This document shows positions 57,081 to 64,000 of a stretch of 64,000 nt of DNA, one piece after another. Made by a program: the position numbers and the translations under genes. Each line of letters opens with the position of its first letter. The first letter of the stretch is position 1. The notes under the pieces were generated by a model that was not told the DNA's origin, ran no database searches, and worked only from the letters and a program-made list of their open reading frames with translations. Source of the DNA: Pedobacter yulinensis (GTDB lineage Bacteria; Bacteroidota; Bacteroidia; Sphingobacteriales; Sphingobacteriaceae); contig NZ_KZ686269.1 in NCBI RefSeq assembly GCF_003029735.1, forward strand, positions 868,001-932,000, read 5' to 3'.

Positions 57081-57983
57081 TCAGCCAAAGAGCTGCACGG
57101 CAAGGCGATAGGTGTTGCAGTGTGCCTCTACAATGTGCCGAATGTCTTCAGAATAACCCCCTCCCATGCTTACCTGCACGGGAACACCTCTATCAAGGCA
57201 GGCCTGCAGCACCATGCGGTCGCGCTCGCGGCAGGCTTCCCTGCTCAGTGCCAGTTTCCCCAGTTTATCGGTTGCCAGCACATCGGCACCGGCCAGGTAA
57301 AAGACAAAATCGGGCTGCACCTGGTCAAACAGCATTGGCAGGTGCCGGCCCAGCAATTCCAGGTAAACATCGTCGCCGGTGCCATCGGCCAGGGGAAGAT
57401 CCAGGTCAGAACGTTCTTTTCTAAAGGGAAAGTTTTTGTCGCCGTGCATGGAGAACGTAAAGACCCGTGGCTCATGTGTAAAGATCTCGGCTGTCCCATT
57501 GCCCTGGTGCACATCAAGATCAATGATCAGTACCTGCCCTGCCTGGCCTGTGTGCAGCAGGTGGTTGGCAGCGATGGCCTGATCGTTCAGCAGGCAAAAA
57601 CCTTCACCCCAGTTGCTGCCGGCATGGTGTGTACCACCGGCTACATTGAACGCAATGCCATACACCATACTGAACCGGCAGGCATCTATCGTGCCCTGCG
57701 TAATGCGCAGTTCACGGTCTACCAGGTCGGCGGTCAGCGGAAAGCCGATGCGTCGCTGGGCCGGCGGCGGTAAGGTCAGCGTTTTCAGGGCTCCCCAGTA
57801 CTCGGCTTCATGTGTACGCAGGATGTCGGCTTCGTTAACCGGCTGCGGACTGAAAAGATTGTCTTCAGTAATGGTGCCTTCATGGAGCAGCTGCCCGGGA
57901 ATCAACTCATATTTTAGCATGGGAAAACGGTGCCCTTCGGGAAGCGGGTGCGCGTAGATCGGGTCGTAGGCGATTTTAAGCAT
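57081..57983 (-). CDS. histone deacetylase-like (AcuC/HDAH) amidohydrolase
   Basis: A 300-residue zinc hydrolase of the class I/II deacetylase family. The zinc and catalytic parts are GGTHHAGSNWGEGFCLLND (tandem His), LIIDLDVHQGNGTAEIF (Asp-x-His ligands), GADVLATDKLGKLALS with the second Asp, and MGGGYSEDIRHIVEAH. Bacterial members remove acetyl groups from acetoin-pathway enzymes, polyamines or lysines. It overlaps the bestrophin gene by eight bases, so it is translationally coupled to it. It ends one base from the xerD stop. Confidence 0.93.
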   Translation of the reverse strand: MLKIAYDPIYAHPLPEGHRFPMLKYELIPGQLLHEGTITEDNLFSPQPVNEADILRTHEAEYWGALKTLTLPPPAQRRIGFPLTADLVDRELRITQGTIDACRFSMVYGIAFNVAGGTHHAGSNWGEGFCLLNDQAIAANHLLHTGQAGQVLIIDLDVHQGNGTAEIFTHEPRVFTFSMHGDKNFPFRKERSDLDLPLADGTGDDVYLELLGRHLPMLFDQVQPDFVFYLAGADVLATDKLGKLALSREACRERDRMVLQACLDRGVPVQVSMGGGYSEDIRHIVEAHCNTYRLAVQLFG

Positions 57984-58842
57984 GTCCGAGAATTTCCCCT
58001 ACATGCCGTTCGATGTTGTTGCAGATCGTATCGACCGGCAGGTCATTCGCGTCGTACCCAAAGGGATCTTCGATCTCCTCGGCGATCAGTTCCAGGCTCG
58101 CCAGCACGTACAGGATGAAGGGCACAATCGGGATCACCCAATACCCAAGACTGAATACCCAGCCAATGGGCAGTGTAATGACGTACACAAAGATGAACTT
58201 CTTGATAAATACACTGTATGAAAAAGGTATCGGTGTGTTTTTGATTCGTTCACACCCCCCGCAGATGTCTGTAAACTGGTTCAGGTCTGCGTTTAAGCTG
58301 ATCAGCTGCTCTTGCGGAATCTTGCCCGCCGCCGCAAGTTCAAACACCCGGCTGATCATGCGGCCAGCGATCTGGTTGGGAATGTGTTTTGCCTCTTCGA
58401 CTTCGATCAGGATGCTGTTTTTACCAAAGTATTTTTTCTCTCGCAAATGCTCTTTAAGCGCGAAAGCATATTTCGGAATGGCATACTCAAAAAATTCATT
58501 CTCCTTGCTTTCCAGCTTCATGGCTCTGATCTTCATGGCAAAATTCCGGCTTACGTTTGTAAGTCCGCCCAGCAGCTTGCGGCCTTCCCACCAGCGGTCA
58601 TAAGAGGAGTTGGTTCGAAAAACGAGCAGCATGGAAATCACGAAACCAAGCAGGTTGTGCATCATGGCCACATTTCTGACCGTATCGCTGGCCGAGAGCT
58701 TCAGGAAATTCAGCTCCAGAAAGGCGAGCCCGCCAGAAAGGACTGCAACGCTGACCATGAGCGGCCAGAGCTTGTAAAAAGTATCTGCACGGTGTATGCG
58801 AAAAATAAAGCTGATCCAGTCTTTAGGATTATAATTGATCAT
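57976..58842 (-). CDS. bestrophin-family (UPF0187) ion channel
   Basis: A 288-residue membrane protein of the bestrophin family. Early hydrophobic parts are WPLMVSVAVLSGGLAF and LLGFVISMLLVFRTNSSYDRWWEGRKLLG, where the last words are the family hallmark. Later membrane segments lie at about 205-225 and 230-250 (FVYVITLPIGWVFSLG, VIPIVPFILYVLASLELIAEEIEDPFG). The C-terminal EEIEDPFGYDANDLP is also typical. Bacterial homologues form pentameric channels. It overlaps the deacetylase gene by eight bases and follows kynU. Confidence 0.93.
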   Translation of the reverse strand: MINYNPKDWISFIFRIHRADTFYKLWPLMVSVAVLSGGLAFLELNFLKLSASDTVRNVAMMHNLLGFVISMLLVFRTNSSYDRWWEGRKLLGGLTNVSRNFAMKIRAMKLESKENEFFEYAIPKYAFALKEHLREKKYFGKNSILIEVEEAKHIPNQIAGRMISRVFELAAAGKIPQEQLISLNADLNQFTDICGGCERIKNTPIPFSYSVFIKKFIFVYVITLPIGWVFSLGYWVIPIVPFILYVLASLELIAEEIEDPFGYDANDLPVDTICNNIERHVGEILGHA

Positions 58843-58884
58843 GTAGCGTGTTCAGTTAACCTGGTATAACGACTGATAACGAAT

Positions 58885-60177
58885 TTATGAAGCGAATAGT
58901 TTGCTGCTGATGTCATGGAGCGCTTCGCCAAGCAGGTATACATCCTCGAAGGAATTGTAAAGCGGCACCGGGCTAAGCCTGATCACATCGGGCTCGCGCC
59001 AGTCGCCCAGAAACTGCCGCTCAACAAGCGCATCAAACACTTCCTTGCCCTTGTTTTTTGCAACAATTGACAGCTGCGCACCGCGCTCGGCCGGTGCAGC
59101 CGGGGTAATGATCTCGAAGAGGATGCTACCGGCGGCACGGTTCACCTCGCCGATGACCCAATACAGGTAGGCCGTCAATTCCATGCTCTTTCGACGCAGC
59201 GGCTCCATAAAACCGGCGCGCTCAAACTGCAGCAGTGCCGCATGGTAAAGGCTCATGGGTAGTACCTGGGTACAGCTGACCTGCCAGCCGTCGGCGCCCG
59301 CCCCCGCAACAAAGCCTTTCTGCATGAGGAAACGCCGCTCTTCCTCGTAACCCCACCACCCTGCAAATCTTTTCAGATCGCGATCGTCAAAATGCCGTTC
59401 ATGCACGAAGATGCCCGCAATGCCGCCCGGGCCAGCGTTCTGGTATTTGTATGAACACCAGCAGGCAAAATCAACCTGCCAGTCATGCAGTGCCAGCGGA
59501 ACGTTGCCGGCGGCATGGGCCAGATCGAAACCAACACGCGCTCCGGCACCACGGGCCGCTCCCGCTATCTTTTCCAGGTCATACAGCTGCCCGGTATAAT
59601 AGTTAATACCACCGAACAACACCAGGGCAAGTTCGCCGCGGTGGTCATGAATGGCATCGAGAATATCTTGTGTGCGCAGCAGCTGCTCGCCGGGGCGGGG
59701 GGAAACTTCAACAATGCATGCTGCAGGGTCCAGACCGTGAAAACGTATCTGGCTCTCGATGGCATACTGGTCTGAGGGAAAAGCCCCCGCTTCCATTAAT
59801 ATCTTGAAACGGTGGCTATCGGGCCGGTAAAAGCTAACGAGCAGCAGGTGCAGGTTAACGGTCAGGGTATTCATGGGGCAAACTTCAGCCTCTGTGGCGC
59901 CGACAACCGGAGCCATGAGCCGCTTCAGTTCCTTGTGGTAAAACATCCAGGGCTGCTGGCCTGTAAACCACCCCTCTACCGCATGCTGCTGCCAGTTGGC
60001 CAGCTGTGCATCGAGCGCCGCCCGGGCAGTTACCGGCTGAAGGCCGAGGGAATTACCGCAGAAGTAACGCATGGTCTTCCCGTTCTGCTGCGGAAATAAA
60101 AATTCATGCCGGAAAGCGGCAAGCTCATCGGCCTGGTCCAGGGCCTTGGCAAATGCCAGTGTGTTTTCAAAATTCAT
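58885..60177 (-). CDS. kynU: kynureninase
   Basis: A 430-residue PLP enzyme that splits kynurenine or 3-hydroxykynurenine to anthranilate or 3-hydroxyanthranilate plus alanine. The start is taken at the ATG at 60177 (MNFENTLAFAKALD), where kynureninases usually begin, although an in-frame ATG exists 11 codons upstream. Family parts: RYFCGNSLGLQP, MNTLTVNLHLLL, LVLFGGINYYTGQ, the PLP lysine in CWCSYKYQNAGPGG, and QVLPMSLYHA. No other tryptophan-degradation gene is in the window. It follows the VOC gene, and a perfect 12-base inverted repeat covers its start codon. Confidence 0.95.
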   Translation of the reverse strand: MNFENTLAFAKALDQADELAAFRHEFLFPQQNGKTMRYFCGNSLGLQPVTARAALDAQLANWQQHAVEGWFTGQQPWMFYHKELKRLMAPVVGATEAEVCPMNTLTVNLHLLLVSFYRPDSHRFKILMEAGAFPSDQYAIESQIRFHGLDPAACIVEVSPRPGEQLLRTQDILDAIHDHRGELALVLFGGINYYTGQLYDLEKIAGAARGAGARVGFDLAHAAGNVPLALHDWQVDFACWCSYKYQNAGPGGIAGIFVHERHFDDRDLKRFAGWWGYEEERRFLMQKGFVAGAGADGWQVSCTQVLPMSLYHAALLQFERAGFMEPLRRKSMELTAYLYWVIGEVNRAAGSILFEIITPAAPAERGAQLSIVAKNKGKEVFDALVERQFLGDWREPDVIRLSPVPLYNSFEDVYLLGEALHDISSKLFAS

Positions 60178-60220
60178 GCGCTTCAATATTAGCAAAAAGA
60201 TCGCCGCCATTGAAGCGCAT
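60176..60220 (-). promoter_or_regulatory. perfect inverted repeat over the kynU start codon
   Basis: ATGCGCTTCAAT at 60176-60187 and ATTGAAGCGCAT at 60209-60220 are exact inverted copies separated by 21 bases. In the minus-strand RNA the second arm contains the kynU start codon, so folding would hide it. A 17-codon frame begins at the first arm's ATG (60220) and ends out of frame inside kynU. Confidence 0.6.
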
Positions 60221-60235
60221 ACGTTGATTTTTCAG

Positions 60236-60613
60236 TTAGGGCGTCGTGATCCACCAGGTGTTCCCGAACGGATCCCTGATGCCGCCACTCCGGCCATACG
60301 ATTGGTCCTGTGGTTCCATGATGCTTTCGCCACCGGCATCGCGTGCACGCTGAAAGGCTGCATCTGCATCATCAACATAAATAAAAAGACCTGCCGGCTG
60401 CGGTGGCCAGTCGGCCGTGGCGTTGGCATACATGATAACCGTGTCGCCTACCTGCAACTCGCCGTGCATGACGGTGTTTTCGTCTTCTCGCAGCACCCTG
60501 GAACGCTCGGTGGCGCCAAAGACCTGCTGCATAAAATGATAGAACTTACCTGCCTCTGCCAGGATCAGGTAAGGAAGCACCTGATGGTGCCCTTCGGGGA
60601 TGTTAGAAGTCAT
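60236..60613 (-). CDS. VOC-family protein (PhnB-like)
   Basis: A 125-residue glyoxalase-fold protein: EGHHQVLPYLILAEAGKFYHFMQQVFGATE opens it, then LREDENTVMHGELQVGDTVIMYANAT, and RSGGIRDPFGNTWWI closes it. That closing is typical of PhnB-type proteins of the VOC family, which have varied or unknown activity. It overlaps the 3' end of the PhyH gene by 11 bases and is followed by kynU after 58 bases, so all three are likely in one transcript. Confidence 0.9.
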   Translation of the reverse strand: MTSNIPEGHHQVLPYLILAEAGKFYHFMQQVFGATERSRVLREDENTVMHGELQVGDTVIMYANATADWPPQPAGLFIYVDDADAAFQRARDAGGESIMEPQDQSYGRSGGIRDPFGNTWWITTP

Positions 60614-61367
60614 ATAATTGATTGTTTAATGATACAATTGGCGTTCCTGGTAATTCCTGACGTTCTGACCAGCGCGCGCCATCTGGCAGCGAATCTGCCG
60701 AAAATTCCAGGTGAATGACCCGCCGCCTCGCTGCAGCGTCACTTCTTAACGACCGGTGCAACAGCAGCGGCTTCATCAGTAGTACATCGCCGGCGTTTGC
60801 CGTACAGGTAACATAATCTCTTCCGGCGAGCGATACCCGTTCTGTCTCAATGATCCCCAGCCGGTGTGAGCAGGGCCGCACCTGAAGGGCGCCGTTGCTT
60901 TCGTCAGTGTTATCGAGGTGAACGCGTACGGTCAGCATGCCTTCGAGTACTCGAACCGGAGGTTGGGCGGCAAAACGGCCGTCTTTCACGGTCCAGTTTG
61001 TAAAACTGGCTGAGGGCACCTTCCCGGTCAGCTGGATGGTAAGATCCTGGTGCGGCGGTACAAACCAGTTTGAGCCTTCAGGTTTATCAAAAAACACCGA
61101 CCGTACCAAACTGAAACCCGGGATGATCCGCCCGAGCCGGTGGGCAAGCCGCCGGTTAAAGATCAGGGGAAATACGGCGGGCGCGGCCTCCAGAAACTGC
61201 CTGATGGCAAACACACCGGCACGTCGTCTGAACTTTTCGCCCTCCGGTTCCAGTCCGTCAATGAGCGAGGTCAGCGGCCTGACTTCCGCCTTATCAAAAA
61301 TGCCCGGTAACAATGCGAAGCCGTGTTGATCGAGTGCTGCGCAAATAGCTGATTCTGCCTGCATCAC
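60603..61367 (-). CDS. PhyH-like Fe(II)/2-oxoglutarate dioxygenase
   Basis: A 254-residue oxygenase of the phytanoyl-CoA dioxygenase family. The double-stranded helix starts near WFVPPHQDLTIQL, whose His-x-Asp is the first part of the iron site. ESNGALQVRPCSHRLG follows, and LLMKPLLLHRSLRSD carries the distal His near 206. The RRRVIHLEFSA ending holds the arginine that binds 2-oxoglutarate. Substrate unknown. The gene overlaps the VOC gene by 11 bases. Confidence 0.88.
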   Translation of the reverse strand: MMQAESAICAALDQHGFALLPGIFDKAEVRPLTSLIDGLEPEGEKFRRRAGVFAIRQFLEAAPAVFPLIFNRRLAHRLGRIIPGFSLVRSVFFDKPEGSNWFVPPHQDLTIQLTGKVPSASFTNWTVKDGRFAAQPPVRVLEGMLTVRVHLDNTDESNGALQVRPCSHRLGIIETERVSLAGRDYVTCTANAGDVLLMKPLLLHRSLRSDAAARRRVIHLEFSADSLPDGARWSERQELPGTPIVSLNNQLYDF

Positions 61368-61394
61368 GTCAAGATACCGTTTTCGCGTGTACTG

Positions 61395-61886
61395 TTAAAA
61401 TTTAATGGTATCGTGGTCGCCCATATCAGGCTGTTTCCCGGTAACCACTGCCTTCAGCATGTTGAACAATACCACCATTTTTGATGAGCTGCTGTCCCAG
61501 TACTCAGCAGCCGAAGGTGTGACCTTAATCAGGGTTAAACGGGGGTCTTCCAGACCGTCCGGGAACCACGCTTTGACAAACGGATTAAAATATTCTGCTT
61601 TTCGCACATCATCGTCCACCAGTTCGGCTTTACCCTTTACGGCGATATACGTGTTGTCTGAGGGATTGCTGTAAGCCAGCAGCACTTCGTTCTCGCGCGA
61701 TATTTCTTCAGATTTCAGGGAGTATTCGTTGGTGAAGAACCAGATGCTGCCATTTTCCTCAATTTTCGCAGTAGCCATTGGGCGGCTTGAGAGCTCATCT
61801 TCGTCTTTTGACAGGGTCGTAAACATGCAGATGCGCACGGCTTCTGCTTTCTCTTTCAGAATGGCAATATTCTTTTCGTTTTTCAT
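61395..61886 (-). CDS. pyridoxamine 5'-phosphate oxidase-family protein (general stress type)
   Basis: A 163-residue split-barrel flavin-binding protein starting at the ATG at 61886 (MKNEKNIAIL); the longer open frame lacks family similarity. Core motifs are CMFTTLSKDEDELSSRPMATAKIEENGSIWFFTN and YIAVKGKAELVDD. These are the general stress protein 26-like proteins that bind FMN or F420-like cofactors. It is followed 28 bases later by the PhyH gene and preceded 83 bases by the glycosylase gene on the same strand. Confidence 0.88.
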   Translation of the reverse strand: MKNEKNIAILKEKAEAVRICMFTTLSKDEDELSSRPMATAKIEENGSIWFFTNEYSLKSEEISRENEVLLAYSNPSDNTYIAVKGKAELVDDDVRKAEYFNPFVKAWFPDGLEDPRLTLIKVTPSAAEYWDSSSSKMVVLFNMLKAVVTGKQPDMGDHDTIKF

Positions 61887-61968
61887 GTTTTTTTTGATTT
61901 TTCCGGACCTGCTCCGGTTTACTTCCAAGAAACAACAATTGAATCGAAAGGTTTCTGAAATGCGACAA

Positions 61969-62586
61969 TCAACCCTTGTTAGGCTTGCTGACATAGGGAT
62001 TGCCCCGAACATAAAATCGCCAGGGAAGCAGCGCATCTTCGCCTGCATAGTCTACTCCTATTCTGGGCCCTGAAACGATTTGGTTTTCGGCATACCGAAT
62101 GCCGTGATCCTCTATCCAGATGTGGTCGCCTGTCAGGTCCTGACCGTTTAGCAGGCGGTCAATTCCCAGGGCTTTTGCTGCCGAACCTGGACCCGCTGTC
62201 AGGTTCGGCTTGTGCACCAGTGCTTTTCGCCTGCCCATCATCAGCTCCAGCCCTTCAAGCGGCTCAATGCCGCGCACAAGCACCGCATGAGGTTCGCCCG
62301 GCCCCGAGGTGACCACATTGAACAAACAGTGCATGCCGTAACAAAGATAGACGTATGAAACGCCGCCTGCCCCGTACATGATTTCTGTACGGTTTGTGCG
62401 TCGGCCGCCATAGGCATGCGATGCTTTGTCTGTAACACCGTTATAAGCCTCTGTCTCTACGATGATCCCGGCGGTTATCTGTTCATTAATTTTTGTATAA
62501 AGCACTTTTCCCAAAAGACTTACAGCCAATTTGATGACGTTATTATTCAGATAAAAATCGGCGGGGAGCTTCCGGTTATCCGGCAT
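61969..62586 (-). CDS. DNA-3-methyladenine glycosylase (MPG/AAG family)
   Basis: A 205-residue base-excision repair enzyme that removes 3-methyladenine and related alkylated purines. Family motifs are LLGKVLYTKI, ETEAYNGVTDKASHAYGG with the catalytic Glu of ETEAY, RTEIMYGAGGVSYVYLCYGMH with the intercalating Tyr region, and AVLVRGIEPLEG. NLTAGPGSAAKALGI is typical near the end. It overlaps the GAF-type reductase by 11 bases, so they are coupled in translation. Confidence 0.95.
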   Translation of the reverse strand: MPDNRKLPADFYLNNNVIKLAVSLLGKVLYTKINEQITAGIIVETEAYNGVTDKASHAYGGRRTNRTEIMYGAGGVSYVYLCYGMHCLFNVVTSGPGEPHAVLVRGIEPLEGLELMMGRRKALVHKPNLTAGPGSAAKALGIDRLLNGQDLTGDHIWIEDHGIRYAENQIVSGPRIGVDYAGEDALLPWRFYVRGNPYVSKPNKG

Positions 62587-63058
62587 AATTCAGCAGGGTT
62601 AAAGCTTTGGTAAGGTATTTCTCATCTGTGCTGTCAAAGCTATTCAAATCAACGCTGTCGACATCAAGCACACCAACGACCTGTCCTTCAGACACCAGTG
62701 GTAGCACAATTTCTGAGCGTGACAGCGAACTGCAGGCAATATGCCCGGGAAATGCTTCCACGTCGGGAACGATCAGCGTCCGCGCTTCTGCCCAGGCGGT
62801 ACCGCAGACACCTTTTCCTTTGCGGATGCGGGTGCAGGCTACGGGTCCCTGGAACGGGCCAAGCACCAGCTCATCGCCTTTTACCAGGTAAAACCCAACC
62901 CAAAGCCAGCCAAATTGCTCTTTCAGCGCAGCACACAAGTTGCCCATGTTTGCGACCGGGTCGGTCTCGCCCGGAAGTAAAGCCTGCAGCTGCGGAAGCA
63001 GCGACTCATATTGCCCGGCTTTGCCGGCATTGCGTTCTATAATCAGGTCTTCAGCCAT
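62576..63058 (-). CDS. free methionine-(R)-sulfoxide reductase (GAF type)
   Basis: A 160-residue GAF-fold enzyme that reduces free methionine R-sulfoxide. The family pattern is intact: WVGFYLVKGDELVLGPFQGPVACTRI, GKGVCGTAW and HIACSSLSRSEIVLPLV hold the three cysteines of the active site (Cys near 84, 94 and 118), and VGVLDVDS is the closing strand. It protects from oxidative damage, a theme shared with the catalase and peroxidase. It leads a minus-strand run of eight genes to 57081. Confidence 0.93.
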   Translation of the reverse strand: MAEDLIIERNAGKAGQYESLLPQLQALLPGETDPVANMGNLCAALKEQFGWLWVGFYLVKGDELVLGPFQGPVACTRIRKGKGVCGTAWAEARTLIVPDVEAFPGHIACSSLSRSEIVLPLVSEGQVVGVLDVDSVDLNSFDSTDEKYLTKALTLLNYAG

Positions 63059-63074
63059 GTCTGTATTTCATGCA

Positions 63075-63082
63075 CAAAAATA
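63075..63082 (-). promoter_or_regulatory. -7 promoter element of the Met-sulfoxide reductase run
   Basis: The minus strand reads TATTTTTG, a full TAnnTTTG match, 16 bases before the ATG at 63058. No TTG box is seen at normal spacing. Confidence 0.45.
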
Positions 63083-63181
63083 AACAATTGTCCCTGTATT
63101 CTGACAGAGGGCCCTGATCCTGACATGCCGAAAACAATGTTTATACTTCTCCACATTGAAGACATCAACATCAAAATTTTA

Positions 63182-63189
63182 TAGATTTG
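63182..63189 (+). promoter_or_regulatory. -7 promoter element of the S46 peptidase gene
   Basis: TAGATTTG fits TAnnTTTG, with TTG at 63156-63158 some 23 bases upstream, at the long end of allowed spacing. It stands 27 bases before the ATG at 63217. Confidence 0.5.
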
Positions 63190-63216
63190 CCTCATTGTAG
63201 CTTAACACACACCGAT

Positions 63217-64000
63217 ATGTACCTTAAAAGCTTACTTGTCACTTCAGCTTTGTGCCTTGGATTTTTTGCGGCAGGGCTGCCGCCCGAAGAAGGCATGTAC
63301 CCGCTTAGCGAACTGAAACGTCTGGACCTTAAGAAAGCCGGCCTGCGCATTTCCCAGGAGGAGATCTATAGCCCGGAGGGCAAAAGCAGCCTTGTTGACG
63401 CACTTGTGAATGTAGGCGGCTGCACCGGCTCTTTTGTTTCTGCCGAAGGACTGATCATTACCAATCACCACTGCGCTTTCGGCGCCGTTCAACAGGCCAG
63501 CACGCCCGAGCACGATTACCTGAATAACGGTTTTGTGGCCAGATCTCATCAGGAAGAAATAGAGGCAAAGGGACTAACTTGCCGGATTACAGAAAGTTAT
63601 GTAGATGTTTCTGACAAAATATTAGGTGCTGCCGCAACAATTGCTGACCCCGCCTCGCGCCTGGCAGTAATCAACAACGCAATGAAAAATGTAGCACGCG
63701 AAGCAGAGCAGGCAGATCCGGGCATTAAGGCTGAAGTCTCAGAAATGTTTATCGGCAAGACCTATGTGCTGTTCCGGTATCGCATGATCCGGGACGTACG
63801 CCTGGTTTATGTACCGAACAGGAAGATCGGCGAGTTTGGCGGAGAAACAGACAATTGGGTGTGGCCGCGCCATACCGGCGACTATTCTTTTATGCGCGCT
63901 TACGTTGGCCGCGACGGCAAACCGGCCGCTTACTCGCGTGATAACGTTCCTTACAAACCAAAAAAATTCCTGAAGGTAAATCCAAAAGGAACCAGCGAAG
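63217..64000 (+). CDS. S46-family dipeptidyl-peptidase (DPP7/DPP11 type), N-terminal part
   Basis: The first 261 codons of a secreted serine peptidase; the gene continues beyond the right edge. A signal peptide (LLVTSALCLGFFAAG) is followed by EEGMYPLSELKRLDL. The catalytic His is in IITNHHCAFGAVQ, in the chymotrypsin-like fold, and the Asp is in GGETDNWVWPRHTGDYSFMRAY. The Ser lies outside the window. S46 enzymes release dipeptides from the N-terminus of peptides in the periplasm, as in Porphyromonas DPP7 and DPP11. The residue deciding hydrophobic versus acidic preference is not in this part. Confidence 0.93.
   Translation, partial: MYLKSLLVTSALCLGFFAAGLPPEEGMYPLSELKRLDLKKAGLRISQEEIYSPEGKSSLVDALVNVGGCTGSFVSAEGLIITNHHCAFGAVQQASTPEHDYLNNGFVARSHQEEIEAKGLTCRITESYVDVSDKILGAAATIADPASRLAVINNAMKNVAREAEQADPGIKAEVSEMFIGKTYVLFRYRMIRDVRLVYVPNRKIGEFGGETDNWVWPRHTGDYSFMRAYVGRDGKPAAYSRDNVPYKPKKFLKVNPKGTSE

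Noticed and set aside
1-64000. CRISPR array or insertion sequence
   Set aside because: No regularly spaced repeats and no transposase gene were seen anywhere in the window.

Overview
This is a chromosomal window from a Bacteroidota bacterium, most likely a soil or water chitinophaga/cytophaga/sphingobacterium-type organism; genus cannot be read from the sequence. The evidence is a SusC/SusD pair, a TonB receptor with DUF4876 and DUF6850 partners, many lipoproteins with short lipoboxes, DUF3667 and DUF4287 proteins, a small Hc1-type histone-like protein, and repeated promoters of the Bacteroidota type (TTG or TTTG, about 19 bases, TAnnTTTG). Most of the window has balanced to GC-rich codon use; 37.2-45.0 kb is visibly AT-rich.

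Layout. 0-12 kb: a sensor kinase N-terminus (cut by the window edge), an HxlR regulator divergent from a flavin oxidoreductase, a LOG-family enzyme, manganese catalase, AraC regulator divergent from an amidohydrolase, SDR, fatty acid desaturase. 12.4-20 kb: a minus-strand SusC/SusD/DUF5689 locus with a secreted endonuclease/phosphatase-fold enzyme, probably for extracellular nucleic acid or phosphodiester use. 20.5-26 kb: small stress or housekeeping genes and a broken peptidase E. 26-37 kb: an accessory stretch with a decayed HepT/MntA toxin-antitoxin pair, a pore-forming-toxin-like protein with a lectin-like C-terminus, an orphan Imm5-like immunity protein, gene remnants, a MocR regulator, and a TetR gene with a clear operator.

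37.2-45.1 kb: an AT-rich defence island lying against tRNA-Lys(TTT). Five tightly packed minus-strand genes (XRE regulator, nuclease-SF2 helicase, beta-class DNA methyltransferase, SIR2-like NADase, HerA-like ATPase) form one operon. A restriction-modification-like unit and a SIR2-HerA unit are thus joined under one self-operated promoter. The island is bordered by a 19/21-base direct repeat and carries the truncated 3' end of another gene at its tRNA-side edge. This is the most interesting part of the window.

45.4-54.6 kb: histone-like gene, AlbA_2 protein, MATE exporter, then a four-gene TonB receptor / DUF4876 / DUF6850 / cytochrome c peroxidase operon. 54.8-64 kb: a class D beta-lactamase, aroQ with a textbook and apparently leaderless promoter divergent from xerD, then a long minus-strand run (free Met-sulfoxide reductase, 3-methyladenine glycosylase, PNPOx protein, PhyH dioxygenase, VOC protein, kynureninase, bestrophin, HDAC-like deacetylase) and the start of an S46 dipeptidyl-peptidase.
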